A stretch of 35,717 nucleotides of DNA from Bremia lactucae (Eukaryota > Oomycota > Peronosporomycetes > Peronosporales > Peronosporaceae). The first letter of the stretch is position 1; each line of letters starts with the position of its first letter. The notes below the pieces were generated by a model, which did no database searches, was not told where the DNA came from, and worked only from the letters and a program-made list of their open reading frames with translations. The position numbers and the translations under genes are program-made. This document shows, in pieces, positions 19,025-29,477 of the stretch. The stretch spans positions 1,245,036 through 1,280,752 of the forward strand of contig NC_090621.1 in assembly GCF_004359215.1 (NCBI RefSeq), given 5' to 3'.

Positions 19025-22000
19025 TCAAGACGAGCTGCAACAGTAATATCGACCCAGGCGATACTGCATTACTTTTTCCAATGCAGCAGGTGGGTGCAGT
19101 TCCAAAATTCGCCCGCAATCTTTGCCATGCTTTGCTGCCTCCAGTATCACATGTGCTCCTCCAGGATGCACGACAAGCAAACTTGTCACGTCTGCAATAC
19201 TGTCACCGATACGGATCCAACATGAACGCTGGTTTTGGTGCCGTTTCATTTCGCAGGAAGAATACTCTCGCTCAACGTTGCAGGAATGTTCATTTGACGA
19301 CGACATGCGATAATTTGATATACTTTGATGCCCTGTTGCCCTAGAAGTAACTAAAGAGTTTGCAAAGGCGACACACACGTGGTATTTCTTCTCAGCACAT
19401 GAAAAGCAAATCTCGTTCGTACACACATCATTGCATCCAATGCATGCATCGCATTCGTTCGATGTTCGACTTCCTGACGCTTTGAAAGACGCCTGAAAGG
19501 CTTGCGATGAGCAGGTACCAGGAAAAGAGTAACGACTTTCCAGCAATGGACGGATTGTGTTTTCTGTGTCCATTTCACTTAAGAAACTTGTCTCTTTACA
19601 AGCAATACTTATAGGACTTATTTGACCACTCAAGCGCTTCTCTGGCGCTGGAACCGACAGTTGGTTTTGTTTTTTGCAGATTTGTGGTCCAAAAGCATGA
19701 TTAAGATCGTACTTTGCTTGCTGCTTGACGTGGCTTCTGCAAGTGCTTTCGCCATTAAGTGATAAAATACACTTTTTCTTTTTCTTTTGCGTTAACAATT
19801 TTTGCAGCATCTCTTCCGACGGACTTTTATATGGCTCTGGTTTTATTGGCGTGTTCTTTTTATCATCTCGGATTGAACTCGGTGACTTCATAGAGTTTAA
19901 ATACTCAAGTCTCATTGATCCGTTCGATGCAACATCATTCAACTTTTTTTGGTAAAGCAGCCTGTCCGCTGCCGCATTTGTGCAATCGCTAGTGCTGTTG
20001 CTAAATGCATAAACCGGCATTTCAATTGTTTTTCCAGTACAGAATAAAAGTGACGGAGGCTCCAAGCTGCTCTCAGTTATGGCTTGGTAGCTATTCAAAA
20101 AAGAATTCAACGCGCGCAGACGTTCCTTTTGAGTATCGTTATAATCTCTTTCAATAAAATGCGACAAAGGCGATACATGAGGTTGATGTGTGGCTCTGGT
20201 CGCGAAGTGACACAATACGAATTTTACGAGTGCCACTGATGTCTCGGCCATCCGAACAAGACGAACGTCGATGATTGATTCCACCAGAAATCGGTGTTTT
20301 TCCAGTAGTTTTTCTGCAACAGCCTCTATCTGCTTGACAGCCAATGTATCATTAAGATTATTCTTTTGCAACGAATGTCGGTTGCTCGCCGCAACGTAAT
20401 TTGGGCAATCAAGCGTCGCCCGCTGCTCCATTACTGCACTTTGCAGATACACCACTATTTGGTGCAATGTGAGTAGCGTCTCGTAAAATACCACATTAAT
20501 TGTATTCTGGATCTGAGCCTCCTTTGTGAATAAGATGGAGGGATGTGTTGAAGAATTAGATAGCAAGTCAAATTCAATTTCTGGATCATCCACCCAGAAA
20601 GCTGTTCCGTTAAAAGACAAGTTTGCTACGCCAGATGAATTGTTCAAGTCATCTAACGAGGCCGGAATAAGTTCGGCAATGGTATGTAGCAGCGCCTCGT
20701 GGTAGACAAGGTGCTGAATCAGTTTAGCACGCTGGTCCCCAGCTCCATTGCACCCTGGAGCAGTATTGATAGTCCGAATGCCCAACAAACATTGCAGCAA
20801 CCTGAGGCACCAGTAGCAAGTAAGAACTTCTTGCTGTAATACGAGCTCATGGACAGTGTCAAAAAGTTGAGGAATCTACCCGCAAACACAATGGTCAGCA
20901 TTCAAAATAACATGTCATAACAAGCAAGCTTACAAACCATCTCGTCTGTGAAGCATGCATCTGGATGGTGATATAAGCGCAAAAGTGCTTGTATGGTGGT
21001 GGTTATCTCAGATCTGGTTGTATCTCCATATCGTCTATGTGTGGCTACTAACATAATAAAATGCTCAAAGACAAGTCTTATCGACTTGTTTACTTCGTCA
21101 GCTTGCCCAGGTCCGCTGTGCATAAGCTCGTCCAGTGGGAGATTGGCATTGAGCTCTTCCATAGCAACAGTGATGCTCACGCCCTCATACATGAATAGGC
21201 CTGAGTCGATGGAATGGCGCATGTCGAACGAAGGCTCTGTTGCACGCTTGTTACTATTGATACGGCGCTGAAACCACCCGCCACGCTGGCTCGTATCAGA
21301 TCTTGCTGTGTCATTGTTTCCTAATGAAGCCCGAAGTCCACCTTGTCGCCTGCGAAAAGACCACACACTGCTGCTTCGACCTTTTTCGCCGTAGCTGTCT
21401 TCTCCGCGACCTGTATGCGAGAGTCGCCTTAGCAAGAACGTTGTCATTGTCACGCCGGCAGTATTGCTATCATCAGTGGCGCTGTCAGCAGTATGAGGGT
21501 AGTAGAATCGGCAATAATTGAATCTCGAAGAGTTGAGGACAACATTGTGCTGACCTGCCTCTCGACACACCAGCAGTAGCATGATGACAAGCTGATCGCG
21601 GCCGTCTACGTCAAGGATAAGCAATTCTTCTTGCTTAAATTCCAACACTAGCATTCGCAGATCCCAATCAGGGCGGACAATCGCTAAAAGTGCGCTGTAC
21701 GGACGCGCAATTACAGTGCGCATGGAACAGTGCATCTCGACTATAAAATCGCCCTGAAGAATTAATTGTATCTTCTTATATACCTTCTTTTCGGTGTCGC
21801 TAGAATCGCTCCGAGGCACTGCGTCGCCCTCATCCACCGTCGTATTTGCCATCTTGACATCGAAACGGATGACTGATGCACGATTCAGCAACTTTAAATT
21901 ATGAAACCGAAGTTGCTGCGCCGTGATGTGTGTTGAGGTCGTGCAAAGCCCAATCCCCACCTCATTTGCAGCAGCTACGATCGCATTTAGACAATCATGT

Positions 22001-22602
22001 CTATCGGTGCAGATAAAGAATCGATCATGAAAAGCTGTCGACAGCACCATGCCCTCGCAATGCTCAGTCGAGTATGCGGTCATGCGTAAATAAAGATACG
22101 GAAGATTCTGAACATGGCGCCCGCGTTCGTCCAAGAAGACAATACTCGACACCGTCACTTGCAAGAACAGCAGTTTGTTGGACCCATTGGCATATTGCTC
22201 AATACAGCGGAAGTGGATTCTTGGGGCATACACTAAACGATAGAGCGATGCTTTTCCTTTAGCTTGGCAACGCAGCTTTGCTAGTAGCGATAGTAGATGG
22301 CCCCTAGCGGGGCAGTTAAACTTCAATCTGGCTGAACGGAAACGTGATGTCTCGAGTCTAAGAACGAAGTCATTTTTAGTCGGGAATAGCTTCACGGCTT
22401 CGATGTCAATAATATTCCACTGATTTGTGCATAAAAATGTTTCTGGGTTGTACGTGCTTAGTGTGGAAGCCGTGACCACGAGAATGCGTGGATATGTGAC
22501 CCACCATGACTCTTTAGTTGCTAGATATTGTGCGATAACTGTGTCACCGCCCGAAAAACTTCCTGATGGTAGAGTAGAGTCAATAAGTGGGTTCGCCACC
22601 AT
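19025..22602 (-). CDS. RME-8/DNAJC13-like N-terminus fused to Cys-rich and cytochrome-b5-like domains; no J domain
   Basis: Exon 1 is 22602-20938 (555 codons) and exon 2 is 20875-19025. The 62-nt intron (gtttgt to gggtag) keeps the frame (DEM then IPQLFDTVHEL), giving 1171 residues. Residues ~25-240 follow the RME-8 N-terminal PH-like region (YLATKESWW, then STYNPETFLCTNQW, matching YNPxTxxxTNQW). A second such segment and a NANLP region follow, then helical text. RME-8 acts on endosomes as an Hsc70 co-chaperone and needs a J domain, which is absent here. Instead a seven-Cys cluster (CDACIGCNDVC and CFSC, ~1030-1056) precedes a b5-like domain (1107-1171: CWIRIGDS, then VVHPGGAHVIL, HPPAALEKV). 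Both candidate heme-ligand His, at about 1125 and 1149, are present. An upstream ATG at 22706 opens a 61-codon overlapping frame. Alternatives are two genes joined by a missed boundary, or an assembly join. Confidence 0.78.
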
Positions 22603-23200
22603 AAGATTAGATATTGCGACAGGCGAGATGCAGAGGCTGCTTCACTGCGAGGCACTGAGAAAAAGTTGATGTAATACTGATAAAGTGTCGTTACGACGGC
22701 ATCCATGGCGCTAGTAACGGAAAGTATTATTCAAAAAAAGACACGTTCAGTACGGGGGGGGGTTACCGTGGTTGCTCATGAGTCTCTGCAAATGTTCCTG
22801 TGAATAAATACTACTTGTTGGTTGAAAATGTTAGGGCAGGGGTATGTAACTATAGAGGCCTCACGTGAATTATCTGCCGCCTAAGGCGAAAAGGTGGCCA
22901 TGATTTAAAATTATAACGGGACGAGACTAAAAAGAGCCAAGCATTGGTAGAGGTAGGCAGCAACGGGTAGCTTCAGCAAATCCGAGTAAAGTGTGACCAA
23001 CAAGGCACTAGAATTCAGGCACACGTGAAGATGGGACTAATATATCGGCGTGCAAGGACCTCTTGAAGAAGGAATCTACATCGCAAAGGAATCAAGACAC
23101 ATTTTGAGATTTATTGTATTTGCCGACGATTTCTTCAGATGATTGGATAGTTTGGCTAATCAATAACACCAAGGCTTTGACTTTATGGTAAAAGAACGGT
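22603..23200. other. Intergenic between the RME-8-like gene and the Mutator-like element
   Basis: No gene is recognisable. The first ~140 bases are the 5' leader of the RME-8-like gene, including an ATG in good context (gccatgg on the minus strand, 22706). A run of nine G residues lies at 22754-22762. The rest is AT-rich with stops in all frames. Confidence 0.5.
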
Positions 23201-24302
23201 CCCCACAACTAAAATTGATATTCCCACAGCTATTTTTAATTAATATTTATTTAAATTTAAATGACTTAAATTGTTACTCTCACAACTATTTTTTTAGAAA
23301 AATAATAATTTTAAACTCGCAATTAAAATGGTTATTTCCACAACTTCTGTAATGATTTTAATTGCAAGTTCAATCCAAAATGCCGAATCGCCAATAGACA
23401 TTATGTGTCACCTGTGATTGGCTAATATATATTATATTTCAACTAGCAGTGGCTATTACTATTATATTTCGGCTTTGATTGGCTAGTACATACTATGTTT
23501 CGACTGTAGATTGATGCCACAATGTCCACAGTATTCTTTATCTATATGAAGGATGCTTGTTCAGCTCCTTTATACAGTTTCCATTCATTCAATGCTTACA
23601 TCAAAACTTGACAAAGACACTTGCCCTTTACAACATTTTAGCACCAGTACACCAAACCTATAACACATTTGAAGAGCTCTTCAAAGATGCACAAGAGTTT
23701 GCATTCATTGATGGCTACGCATAAGCTTTAAGAAAATCTGCGATACAACATAGTGACTTATGAGGAACATACGAAATGTGGTTATCATGCAATTGCTCAC
23801 CTGCTGCAATGGACCGATACCTGTAACCAGCTGGTTTGGTTCTCCTGCATGTGCTGTTCTTGCAGCTACCTGCTATTCAAGGTCAGTGTTTATTTTGACT
23901 GAAGATGGATCCGAAACTTCTTTCAATCCATACACCACAGTAGCGAAAGGAAAGGTACTCTTGCAAGTCAATAGTAACCACTGGCAAATGGCTCAGCTGC
24001 ATCTTGGTGTAAAGTTACCTTGGGTTAATGCAATTGCATTAGTGAGGAACGAGACTTTTGGCTAGTTCAGATCCAGTTTTCCTTCATCGAGTTTTTGATG
24101 TAACGTCATGTTTTCGGCGTTGTGTTTATAGCAATTAATATCTTTACAGAAGTTGTGGGACTAACAACTTTAGTTTGCGAATTTAAAAGCATTTTTTTAA
24201 AAAAGTTGTGGGAGTAACAATTTAAGTAGGAGCGGTTTATGAAATTCAAAATAAAAAACATTTTGAGAAATAGTTGTGGGGATATCAATTTTAGCTGTGG
24301 GG
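23201..24302 (+). mobile_element. Mutator-like element, internally deleted, with ~185-bp terminal inverted repeats
   Basis: The left arm (23201 to ~23388) starts ccccacaactaaaattgata. The right arm (24302 back to ~24117) reads ccccacagctaaaattgata on the minus strand. Both arms carry several spaced copies of cccacaact and share taaattgttactc and cccacaacttctgtaa. Inside are three imperfect copies of a gattggctaatatatatt-like unit (~23410-23510) and remnants of a two-part protein. Long inverted arms plus this coding content fit a non-autonomous Mutator-like element. I could not define a clean target-site duplication. Confidence 0.72.
23620..24065 (+). pseudogene. Mutator-like transposase N-terminus joined to an OTU-like protease C-terminus
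   Basis: Near 23659 the frame reads YNTFEELFKDAQEFAFIDGY. This resembles the TFEELLxxAQxxAxxxGY opening of oomycete MULE transposases with a FAR1-like DNA-binding domain. A stop follows. At 23777 another frame gives KCGYHAIAHLL, like the catalytic Cys box of OTU-type proteases. A third frame (23760-24065) contains WFGSPACAVLAA and VNSNHWQMAQL, with NHW as the likely catalytic His box. The DDE catalytic core of the transposase is missing, so the element cannot mobilise itself. The functional assignment rests on short motifs. Confidence 0.55.
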
Positions 24303-25270
24303 TATCAATACCCTTAACGAACCCACCTCTAACGAGCCAGTCATCTTAAAATAAGCGTATAGGCCTTTTCAAGAGGTTTTTGGAGTTTTTACTGCCCAGC
24401 GGGGCTACTCAAGTTTCCTCCAGAGTCAAACTCTCTTTTGTAGTACAACAATATAAAATTGATTTTTTTATACTTGCAAAGCAAATGAGTCGCTGGAGTC
24501 ACTGGAATTGCGGCGATGAACAGGTACAGTAAGAGCAAACAGCCTATAAGACCCCTGTCCTCAGCGCAATTGGGTTTGTTGCGCCGTCCACGAGTTCGCG
24601 ACGGTGAACACTGTTGGAAAATGGTATTTCACAGATTGAAATACCGCCAGGTCCCAAGCCATCAAGAAAACAACTGCCGTTCTCCAGAATTGTCTTTCAT
24701 TTGTATATTTTGGTGTGTTGCAGGTGACAGAAAAGACGGAAGGTGTGAGCATACCATTTCGCAGGAGCAACGAGCAACTGCAAATCAGGGTGGTAGGAGG
24801 TATGACACAAATAGTGTTGTTTATAAACTTAATCTTTGAAAACACTTCTTTGGAGACCTTTCTTGCTTTTTATTAGAAGGTTATGAGCCCAGTGGCGGAT
24901 GAGGAAGTGCTTAGGGGCGCAACACCTAATTACGCAGGGAATGCGTATGGGGAAGAAGCGCATGTGGCAGCACGCGAAGGGGCGCCACTGAGGAAGAGTA
25001 CTTGGGCGCTCGCGAAAGGGGAGTGCCAAGTGTGGAACCCTAACCGGGCAGCGACATTGCGGCAGAGCTGGCTAGGATTTCTTTACGTTTGAATTCTATG
25101 GATAAAGAGCGTCGTCAGGGGTCAGGGCCAAGTGTTACGAACTCGTAATTTGTATACAGGTGAATTTAGGTCGACGGGTCAGGCCCCACGACCAAACGTG
25201 AAGTTGGACCTTGGAGTTGGTGGACAGACATTAAGTGTTTTTCGCTAAGCGAAGTGGAGTACATTGTCCA
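24303..25270. other. Intergenic; no recognised gene
   Basis: Plus-strand open stretches at 24516-24839 and 24883-25092 have no recognisable domain. The part 24890-25080 is clearly more GC-rich than its surroundings and reads as an ordinary-looking peptide ending at a TGA near 25092. An ATG at 24485 followed by a possible donor (gaacag, gtacag) hints at a small spliced gene, but no consistent exon chain could be built. Bases 25130-25270 lead into an LTR. Confidence 0.35.
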
Positions 25271-25723
25271 TGTAACAGGGTGTATCGTTACATGAAATTA
25301 ACACTTAAAGGTTGTTAATTAATATATTATCGAAAAGGTAGATAATCTTTGGAGGATATTACTTTAAATAGTAATGTTCAAATTTCTTATCCATAAATTG
25401 GTATAGACAATTATATCTATTAATTCCGCAGACTAATCAGCTGTAGATGTAAACAAAAGAGAGATACAGACAAGATAAGAAAAGAATTCAATTGCACGTT
25501 TAGTATTAGTTTATAATTAAGTTAGCATTTACAAGATAGATAGAAGAGATACTTAATTGTATTAATACAGTTTCATTTAAACCTCTTTAAGTTAGTTGTC
25601 TTAAAGAGAAGTCTTCCTCTACACGTACTAGTGTACGTGAAGCGACGTAAGGCACCACTCGCAACTGTAGCAGTGCGAAGTGGACTTGAACTGAAGCAGT
25701 ACAAGTCGCCGTGTCCCTTTACA
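25271..25723 (+). repeat. LTR, gypsy family A (divergent copy)
   Basis: It starts TGTAACAGGG and ends CCCTTTACA, slightly decayed from the family ends. Its length (453 bp) matches the LTR at 3610-4061. It is followed by cctggtagcactttg, a plausible primer-binding region, and then a gag leader. Confidence 0.88.
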
Positions 25724-25773
25724 CCTGGTAGCACTTTGTAGTCCGTCCAAGGACCACATTTTCTTCATCTAAC

Positions 25774-26773
25774 ATGTCCATGTTAGATGATAGTTGGAAT
25801 ACGCATCACGTTTCGCGTTAAAGCTACTCCTTTCTAAGTGACATCGAAAGGAGTGCGGTCGAACAAATGAGTTCGACCGTAGGAAACGATGCAATCTTGG
25901 AAATGCTGTCCAATTTGGACAGAGATGCCCTCCATTCAGCCATCGCCAAGTTCATACAACATGAACTTGACGAGATGAAGGAAAAAGTAGTCTTGCTGAA
26001 TTAGCAAAGCTCTCAACAGGCAGAACTGTTGAGGTTACAACAGGTACAGACCCCTGTACCTGGGATGACGCATACGCGTCGTCCCGAAACCTTAAAGATT
26101 GATATCTCTAAGTGTAGGGGAGTCGAAGAAGACTCCCTTTTGATAATGTTTGTCGAGTTGGACGATGCCATTAGCACGTCACATCGTCGACGAGCAAACG
26201 CAAGTCGCATTTGCTCAATCAAATTTTGCAGGTCGTGCCAAAACCTGGTCATTAGGCCTGAAGTTGCGCGACCCATATGTCTTTGGGTCGCTAGAGGCTT
26301 TTAAAGCCCGGCTCAAACAGACGTTTGAACCGCCAAGGCCTGATTTCTGAGCTCGTTCAGAGCTTCTGAAACTCAATCAAGGCAAGCGTGATGTTCACGT
26401 ATATGCCCAGCATATACGACTCTTAGCGAGTTGTATTACGAATAACCCAGTTCATGAACACACGTTGATTACGGTGTTCATGCAAGGTCTTATGGATGGT
26501 CTCGTAAAGACCCACCTGTTCCGCTTGGAACTGGATACGCTAGAAGAAGCAATATCCGTTGCGGAACAGGAGGAATTTAGCTTGAGACAGGCTCAAGCAA
26601 GTTCGTCTTCGTATTGTCCTCCAAGACGACACGAGTTAGGAGGTCCAGAACCCATAAACCTTTCTTACGTCGAAAGCGAGAGACCTCGCTTTTCAAGCAA
26701 TAAGCGATTGTAGAAATGCCATCGCTGCCAAAAATTAGGACACTACGCTCATGAGTGTAGTGCCCCATGCTCA
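25774..26773 (+). pseudogene. Gypsy gag remnant with intact CCHC zinc knuckle
   Basis: Gag-like text in shifting frames includes VEQMSSTVGNDAILEML, KFIQHELDEMKEKVVLL and KARLKQTFEPPRPDF. The clearest part is 26465-26713 (MITVFMQGLMDGLVKTHLFR). The zinc knuckle at 26717-26758 has perfect CX2CX4HX4C spacing (CHRCQKLGHYAHEC), just after a stop at 26711-26713. The frame ends at the recombination joint with the next LTR. The presence of gag here, sense to the LTR, fixes the polarity of family A. Confidence 0.8.
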
Positions 26774-26774
26774 G

Positions 26775-27179
26775 CACTTAAAGGTTGTTAATTAATTTTT
26801 TTTCTTACGTAAATAATATTTGGTGGGTCTTACTTTGTTTCGTAATCTTTATAATTCTTGTCCATAAATAGGTATAGACCATTTTATTACGCAGACTAAT
26901 CAGCTTTAGGAGTAATCAAAGAGAGGGTTACAGATAAGATAGAGATAAGAATTCATTTATATGCTTAGTATTAGATCAAAACTATGTTAGCACTAACAAA
27001 GATAGAACAAGAGACATTTATTATATTTAATACAGTTTTCATTTTATCCTCTTAAGCTAATTACCTTAAGAGAAGTCTTCCTCTGCACGAACGTCAATTA
27101 ACTTAGGGCACCACTCGCCACTGAAGCAGTGCGAAGTGGACTTGCCCTGAAACAGTACAAGTCATAGTGCCCCGTTACA
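26775..27179 (+). repeat. LTR, gypsy family A, 5'-truncated
   Basis: It starts at cacttaaaggttgtt, which corresponds to base 3641, so the first 31 bases of the LTR are missing. It ends in the intact CCCCGTTACA. Small deletions relative to 3641-4061 occur near 26880 and 27090. Confidence 0.88.
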
Positions 27180-27394
27180 TCTGCTAGCCACTTCGTCCTT
27201 CAGCGACTCGACAAACTCCTTCTAGCACTGTCGCGACTTGCGCGAGTGGTCCCGATTGCGCTCGCGGGACTTTTTTTTCCTACTAGCGCTTGTGATATGT
27301 ATTCTGCATTTTGCAATTTTGGGTATGATTAGTAAGTCTGTCTGTGTACATTGTAGTATTTATAAGACTACATTGTACAAAAACAGCACTTTTC

Positions 27395-27661
27395 CTATAT
27401 ATGTGTAGTGTTGTGTAACGTTACATAACAATTATTTCTACACGAGAAATAACTGATGTCAATGTGCTTTGCACGGCCGTGGTTGACAGGATTCTTCGTC
27501 ATCTTGATGCATGATTGATTGTCTTTAAAGATCTTGAGCTCCAGTCCTGCTTCGCATGCCGCATCCAATATCTCAGAGAGTAAGTGATGAATCCACTTGC
27601 CTTCTTGGACGCTAAGCTCAAAGCAATGTATTCTGCCTCGCTGGTTGACAGTGATGCACAT
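27395..27661 (-). pseudogene. Ty1/copia RNase H fragment, duplicate
   Basis: Same fragment as 4277-4543, with only a few differences (for example FSCRNN for YSCRNN). The DNQSCIK and RAKHIDIS motifs are retained. It is a truncated passenger of the duplicated block. Confidence 0.8.
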
Positions 27662-27673
27662 GAATATTATATT

Positions 27674-28115
27674 CTATGAAAGTAAATAAGGAAAGAAGTA
27701 CAAATAATTATCTTCATTACTTGTTTGACTTAAGCTTTCCAATATTACCACAATTGGGAATATTGACGCAATGAAAGTTAGTTCTCTTGATTGATTGATT
27801 TGAGTTTAACTTAACCCGCCAATCGTCACAAGTCACGATTGGGCGGTGCGCGAGTTGGTGGCATACATTGTAAGATTTTAACATTATAAGTCAGTATTAG
27901 ATAAAAGATCGTTACGTAGGAAACTAAATATGTATTAATGTAATTTTACTTCTACCTAATTCAAATACTTTGACTTACCTTTGGTAGCTTAAGCCGCTGA
28001 GCTTCTTACACACCTTCCTCTGTACCCTACTGTACGTGAAGTTCAAGGCACCTAACCTACACTGTAATCAATAAGTGTAATGTAAGCAAGTACTAGTGGA
28101 AAGTGCCCCGTTACA
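27674..28115 (+). repeat. LTR, gypsy family B, duplicate
   Basis: Near-identical to 4556-4997, ending gtgccccgttaca at 28115 and followed by the same gag leader. Confidence 0.75.
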
Positions 28116-28171
28116 CCTGCTACCACTTCGAAGACATTTAAGGCCCCACGCGCGTTCGATACAACGTTGAT

Positions 28172-29296
28172 ATGATGGATGAAGAAGGAGGGAGCTTTCC
28201 AGCCCCCCAACAAGGCTATCTCACCACGCTTGAAGGGTTTACTCATTTGGGTGACCTTGAAAGGAGAGCGATCGAACGAATGAGTTCGGTCGTAGGCAGA
28301 CCAGCCGTTGGCGCCATGCTTTTCACTCTGGGCAGAGATGAACAGCATGCGGCCATAGCCAACTTCTTACACCTCTAAATCGTCGAAGTCCGAGAGAAGT
28401 AGCCTTGCTTCACCAACAAGGCACTCAGCACTCGGATGTGTTGTGAGAACAGGGTGTTCAATAATTGGAACTGTTGAGACAGCAGCATGTATATGCTGCT
28501 AACAGGCCGACGCTTCCGCGTCGACCCGAAAGCTCAAAAAATGAAGTTTCTAAGTTTGAGGCAGTCGAAGGCGACTCCCTTTAAGATGGTTCGTCGAATT
28601 TAATGACGCCATATAAGCTTGTCGTATCAGTGATGATGCGACAGAATAGAAATTTGGCATGTCCAACTTACTCGGACGCGATAAATCTTGGGCCTTGGGG
28701 CTCAAGCTTTACAACCCATCAGTCTTTGGGCATATGAGGTCTTTAAGACCCGGCCCAGACAAACATTTGAGCCGCCACGTGCCGAATTCGGGCTCGACCC
28801 GAACTTCTGGATTTGAAGTAGGGCAAGCGTGATTTACACGCTAATGCCCAACATTCACATAGCTGGTCAGTTGTATCGTTAGTCATCCCACTGAACAACA
28901 TACACAGATAACTGTGTTTCTTCAAGATTTTGCAGACGGCCCTATTAACACCCACCTTTCCGGATTGAATTAGAGTCACTCGAAAAAGCGTTCTCTATTG
29001 CGGAATAGGAGATCTTCAGTCTTAACAGGCTTTTGCCCAATGTATCAACTTCTTGTAAATGTTAAATTAATAAATTAAATAATTTAATAACGTTATAAGA
29101 GTTTATCTAGAAGATGCGGCTATTAATGGTTTGATGGATCACCTTAAAAATCCATCACAACAATCCTTACAAAGTTTGTCGAAGTTGTATCGATCGTCAA
29201 CAGATTGATTCACAACACGCAGAGGCTTACGGTATTAAACAGTTATTGCTGGCGACGCACATCGTGTCGACATCCCTTCCTATAGTGATTTCCGAT
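28172..29296 (+). pseudogene. Decayed gypsy gag plus pol linker, duplicate
   Basis: ATG 28172 opens the same 68-codon frame as 5054, and decay past it is shared base for base, so the decay predates duplication. Past 29230 the linker text continues in its own version (GDAHRVDIPSYSDFR, matching GDTPRVVVPTHNDLR of element A1). It ends at about 29296, where an inverted family-C LTR fragment is inserted. Confidence 0.72.
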
Positions 29297-29477
29297 AATC
29301 CTAATGTGAATGCATCTATGTGCATTACATACACCAGGGTGATGAACAATGTGAAATACACCAAATGGTGGGTCTAATTATCTCACTTAAGTAATTGACC
29401 ATCCCCTTAGGTACACAAAGCTTCCTTAACGGGGACTGTGTAACTATGTAATATTATGTCAACTTTAGCCCGTTACA
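29297..29477 (-). repeat. LTR fragment, gypsy family C, inverted
   Basis: Read on the minus strand it begins TGTAACGGGCTAAAG, as at 11096, and later contains aatgcacatagatgc, similar to gatgcacataggtg in the other copy. It sits between the pol linker and the integrase of the surrounding gypsy remnant. Confidence 0.6.

Larger units (their letters stand above)
25271..27179 (+). mobile_element. Truncated gypsy family A element: LTR, gag, deleted LTR
   Basis: A full LTR (25271-25723) is followed by a sense gag remnant ending just after its zinc knuckle at 26773. The sequence then jumps straight into a 5'-truncated LTR of the same family (26775-27179). All of pol is missing. The two LTRs are clearly different, and the second is much closer to the LTR at 3610-4061. 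The right part therefore arrived by recombination or duplication, not as the original 3' LTR. Confidence 0.8.
26775..29230 (+). repeat. Direct duplication copy 2 (partner 3641-6112)
   Basis: It carries the same order as copy 1: LTR A end, copia fragment, LTR B, decayed gag and pol linker. From 27179 to 29230 the offset to copy 1 is constant (23118), which shows that no net insertions or deletions occurred since duplication. After 29230 the two sides are still related gypsy linker text for about 25 bases but are much less alike. Confidence 0.9.
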
